Assembly: GCF_002980525.1 (NCBI RefSeq)
Contig: NZ_PVBQ01000009.1
Coordinates: 62,001 to 126,000, forward strand
Direction: 5' to 3'
Source: Sphingobacterium haloxyli
Lineage (GTDB): Bacteria > Bacteroidota > Bacteroidia > Sphingobacteriales > Sphingobacteriaceae
DNA: 64,000 nucleotides
Part shown: positions 62,936 through 64,000 of the stretch, one piece after another
How the letters are laid out: every line of letters begins with the position of its first letter
How positions within the stretch are numbered: the first letter of the stretch is position 1
Translations under genes and position numbers: made by a program
The notes under the pieces: generated by a model
The model's database searches: none
What the model saw: only the letters and a program-made list of their open reading frames with translations
Told to the model about the DNA's origin: nothing

Positions 62936-63307
62936 ATGTGGTTTAAAATCGTTCACGCTTTGGTGTTGTTGTGCTATCTGAATATTCTGGTTTATCAACC
63001 GGAGACAGTGTCTGGCATAAGGCATGACGATTCTCTTCTGAATGGCGAATCACTTTTGGAGATCGTGCTGGATGATGTATTAGCTCTTCCCATTGATAAG
63101 GATGCGGCTGATGTTGAAATTCCCTACGACGAATACAGATCGCACGGGCAGCAAGCCCTATCGCTATCGCTCTTTGTATTAGTTCTGGCAGTCCTGTTTT
63201 CTTTTAAGCAGCTGACCTCATATATCAAACATCCGGTATACGACGGGAGGAAGCGGCGTATTGTGCCGGGCTACTATATGTACTTATATAGGCTACAACC
63301 CTTCTAG
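62936..63307 (+). CDS. Small membrane protein, unknown function
   Basis: Start set at ATG 62936; the frame extends to a TTG at 62927 that adds three residues. The 123-residue product has a hydrophobic N-terminal segment (IVHALVLLCYLNILVY), a polar acidic middle of about 50 residues, a second hydrophobic segment (SLSLFVLVLAVLFSF) and a basic C-terminal tail. Two membrane spans with a middle loop outside are likely. No family recognised. It stands alone between metE and the efflux adaptor. Confidence 0.65.
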   Translation: MWFKIVHALVLLCYLNILVYQPETVSGIRHDDSLLNGESLLEIVLDDVLALPIDKDAADVEIPYDEYRSHGQQALSLSLFVLVLAVLFSFKQLTSYIKHPVYDGRKRRIVPGYYMYLYRLQPF

Positions 63308-63428
63308 CTTTTCTATTCCCAATAATTTCCCAAATCTTCGATTATTTTCGTGGATATTAGCGATTGGTTTTAACCCAAACGTTACAAGTAGGCAATAGTG
63401 AGTCGTCGGCTGACTTGCTACGGTTTAA

Positions 63429-63442
63429 TCTTCTCGAGAAGA
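63429..63442. promoter_or_regulatory. 14-bp perfect palindrome upstream of the RND adaptor gene
   Basis: TCTTCTCGAGAAGA is fully symmetric and lies about 100 bases before the adaptor gene. It is nested within TGAGTC (63399-63404) and GACTCA (63463-63468), a wider inverted repeat. It may be a repressor site for the efflux genes. Confidence 0.45.
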
Positions 63443-63544
63443 CTATAATTTCGCTCAGGAGAGACTCATTAATCCGTATGACCTATTTGTAAGCGCGCTA
63501 GAGTTTAATTACAGATTTCATCATTTTTTAAGTAATAATAATAC

Positions 63545-64000
63545 ATGAAGACACTTTCATTGGTATTCCCGGTAGTGGGATTGGCATTGTTTGCTAGCAG
63601 CTGTACCGTTAAGAGTACAGAAAACAAGGCCGAGGTAATGACGCGGGTGCCGGTAACGGACCTTATGGTAATGGATACGACCATTTATCAGGAATATATC
63701 GCGGACATTCAGGCAAACAAGAATGTTGAGCTGCGCTCGCGTTTGACGGGCTTTTTAGAAAAGATATACGTCGATGAGGGGGCGGCTGTTAAAGCGGGGC
63801 AGGTGCTTTTTCAATTGAATGACGAAGAATATAAGGCTGATTATGCAAAAGCAGAAGCGGCCCTGAATATCGCGATCTCCGAAGCAAAAAAAGTAGAATT
63901 GGAGCGGGAGCGAATCAAGAAACTCGTCGAAAAAAATATTGTGTCGTCGACAGAGGCTGATCTCATCAAGGTACAATATAAAGCGGCGCTTTCTAAAATA
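63545..64000 (+). CDS. RND efflux periplasmic adaptor (membrane fusion protein), 5' part
   Basis: The first 152 residues of a lipoprotein (lipobox LFASSC, Cys20) that runs off the window. VELRSRLTGFLEKIYVDEGAAVKAGQVLFQL is the first half of the lipoyl/biotinyl-like domain (shown here in parts: VELRSRLTGFLEKI, VDEGAAVKAGQVLFQL), followed by the start of the coiled-coil hairpin (KADYAKAEAALNIAIS, ELERERIKKLVEKN). This is the AcrA/MexA family, linking an inner-membrane RND pump to an outer-membrane channel for export of drugs or other compounds. The pump and channel genes are expected downstream. Confidence 0.92.
   Translation, partial: MKTLSLVFPVVGLALFASSCTVKSTENKAEVMTRVPVTDLMVMDTTIYQEYIADIQANKNVELRSRLTGFLEKIYVDEGAAVKAGQVLFQLNDEEYKADYAKAEAALNIAISEAKKVELERERIKKLVEKNIVSSTEADLIKVQYKAALSKI

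Noticed and set aside
1..64000. Mobile elements, prophage, CRISPR arrays, restriction or toxin-antitoxin systems
   Set aside because: No transposase, integrase, phage gene, regularly spaced repeat or defence gene was seen on either strand.

Overview
The window is chromosomal DNA of a Bacteroidota bacterium, most likely a member of the Sphingobacteriaceae. The signs are SusC/SusD pairs, GH92 mannosidases, a two-ExbD TonB energising operon, DUF5686 and DUF5106 family proteins, a short NuoG, A-rich ribosome-binding regions, and promoters with the TTTG / TAnnTTTG pattern of this phylum. No tRNA, rRNA, CRISPR array, insertion sequence or prophage was seen.

Layout. 1-4032: end of a SusCD-type locus (partial SusD, TlpA-like thioredoxin protein, alpha/beta hydrolase). 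4029-7910: an acyl-CoA dehydrogenase, a secreted sialidase-like BNR protein and a PHP-family phosphatase. 7988-14743: an accessory region with a nucleotidyltransferase-fold protein, a 487-bp AT-rich gap, a 56-residue peptide gene too short for most gene callers, a fimbrillin-like lipoprotein, and a tight trio of DUF5106/thioredoxin lipoprotein, S26 peptidase-like protein and ABC exporter. This is the best candidate here for an undescribed peptide export or maturation system. 14776-16029: metK on the minus strand. 16151-32737: a mannose utilisation locus. A GntR/UTRA regulator diverges from a ManA-type isomerase, an MFS sugar transporter, a ROK kinase, a 1483-residue multidomain GH92 protein, SusC and SusD, followed after a terminator by a second GH92 lipoprotein. 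Together these would cut terminal mannose from glycans outside the cell, import it, phosphorylate it and isomerise it to fructose 6-phosphate.

33019-40918: a diacylglycerol-kinase-like lipid kinase, a SUI1/eIF1-like protein, then exbB-exbD-exbD-tonB, a small membrane protein, a PstS-like lipoprotein and a TPR protein. 41017-53863: a complete 14-gene complex I operon, nuoA to nuoN, with separate nuoC and nuoD and a short nuoG without the large molybdopterin-type domain. 53864-54375: a strong consensus promoter and a potentially structured leader in front of an unknown 88-residue protein. 54491-58937: DUF5686 protein, enoyl-CoA hydratase, AI-2E family permease. 58971-60140: FMN-dependent alpha-hydroxy-acid oxidase on the minus strand. 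60305-62792: SAM-I riboswitch and metE. 62936-64000: a small membrane protein and the start of an RND efflux adaptor.

Regulatory DNA is unusually readable: several perfect inverted repeats sit at predicted transcription or translation starts (mannose locus, AI-2E permease, metK, RND adaptor), and seven hairpin terminators separate the transcription units. All calls rest on reading the sequence and on recalled family motifs; no database search was run.
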